Assembly (NCBI GenBank): GCA_036362985.1
Contig: JAYGXS010000004.1
Location: 13,331,898-13,395,897 of the forward strand
Source: Ligula intestinalis
Lineage: Eukaryota; Platyhelminthes; Cestoda; Diphyllobothriidea; Diphyllobothriidae
Direction of reading: 5' to 3'
DNA: 64,000 bases
The notes beneath the pieces were generated by a model. That model did no database searches, was not told where the DNA came from, and saw nothing but the letters and a program-made list of their open reading frames with translations. This document shows positions 63,426-64,000 of the stretch, in pieces; the stretch's first letter is position 1, and each line of letters starts with the position of its first letter. The translations under genes were made by a program, and so were the position numbers.

Positions 63426-64000
63426 TCTTCACAGAGACATGTTCTGCAGACGTTTATGCGAAATCCGTTACAATTTAATCAATAGCTATAGTGTTGTTAT
63501 TACAAAAATATACAGGCTAGAGCGTAGCGTGTTAGTCAAACAAAGATTTGGATCAGGCATGCAGTGAGGTTACTCTGCTGCTTGATTGGCCTTGGTAGCC
63601 CTATATCCACGGCAAATAGGCACTATCTTAGTCTGCTCACCGTCTTTCATGCTAATCGGTTCGCTGTCAATACCAATGTCGTCTTTATCGCTAATGTTCT
63701 ACACGTGCTTCTGCACTACCAGTAGCAAAAAAGAGTGAGCGAGAACAATTAGTACGCCGTGCAGTCCTGATGAATAATTTCAGAAATATTGAGGTTCAGT
63801 GATATCTACAAAGAGATTATTAATAGCGATAAACAAGATAATGGCTCTTCCAACCTCAGTGTACTTTCATACAGGCATCGAAATCAATTAATAGATGCCA
63901 CTTTCTACAGTAAGGTATCTCATTGGTTATCTTTTAGAATAAAGAAGTCACTATCCGGTCTGCTGTTTGAAAAGGTTTCATTCTTTAACGGATGTGGCTC
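63426..64000. other. No recognised feature
   Basis: No exon or repeat recognised to the end of the window. Confidence 0.4.

Overview
The window looks like nuclear DNA from a flatworm, most likely a tapeworm of the Diphyllobothriidea (Spirometra/Dibothriocephalus/Schistocephalus type). That placement is my inference. It rests on three things: host genes with very short introns (35-54 nt) beside others with introns over 20 kb, a repeat load dominated by CR1-like and other non-LTR retrotransposons, Penelope-like elements (PLEs) and tRNA-derived SINEs, and degenerate CCCTAA arrays. There is no bacterial or organellar signature and there are no operons. One short run of N (31493-31502) marks an assembly gap.

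Host genes. (1) The 3' half of a quiescin sulfhydryl oxidase (QSOX) gene lies on the + strand as three phase-compatible exons at 70-183, 9814-9946 and 32255-32778, separated by introns of about 9.6 kb and 22.3 kb. It encodes the end of the helix-rich region, the FAD-binding RGYPCGLW block, the Erv/ALR CxxC, the HNRVN block, the distal CPAC and a hydrophobic C-terminus. (2) The last exon of a type I membrane protein with a LAMP-like tail is at 40776-40935 (+). (3) A complete 197-residue FCF1 (rRNA-processing PIN protein) gene in four exons is at 42693-43421 (-), convergent with the LAMP-like gene. Two further terminal-exon candidates (27325-27539 on -, 63240-63425 on +) have plausible acceptors but no family assignment.

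Region by region. 0.2-9.8 kb and 9.9-32.2 kb are QSOX introns filled with repeats: a 540-bp TIR element present twice in opposite orientation, SINEs, a roughly 265-bp AATAAA-bearing family, a 397-bp repeat pair, a three-unit direct repeat at 10.5-13.9 kb, a 1.1-1.5 kb inverted repeat spaced by about 5.4 kb, a dimeric 189-bp mini-element, a 240-bp tandem duplication, foldback elements and hammerhead-ribozyme-like PLE ends. 33-40 kb is mostly unclassified repeat-rich DNA with a 940-bp foldback. 41.9-48.1 kb holds a broken Tc1/IS630-type transposase, FCF1, two 5'-truncated LINE tails and a broken PLE. 49-53 kb holds a CACTA (En/Spm-like) element next to a telomere-like array. 53.7-58.5 kb is a nearly intact two-ORF CR1-like retrotransposon on the - strand. 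58.7-61.1 kb is a PLE with decayed RT and GIY-YIG domains. The rest is unassigned.

The most notable observation is in the CR1-like element. ORF2 has no in-frame ATG before its endonuclease domain, and the ORF1/ORF2 overlap contains a T TTT TTA heptamer in the ORF1 frame directly before the ORF1 stop, followed 10 nt later by a perfect 8-bp stem. This is the arrangement expected for programmed -1 ribosomal frameshifting.
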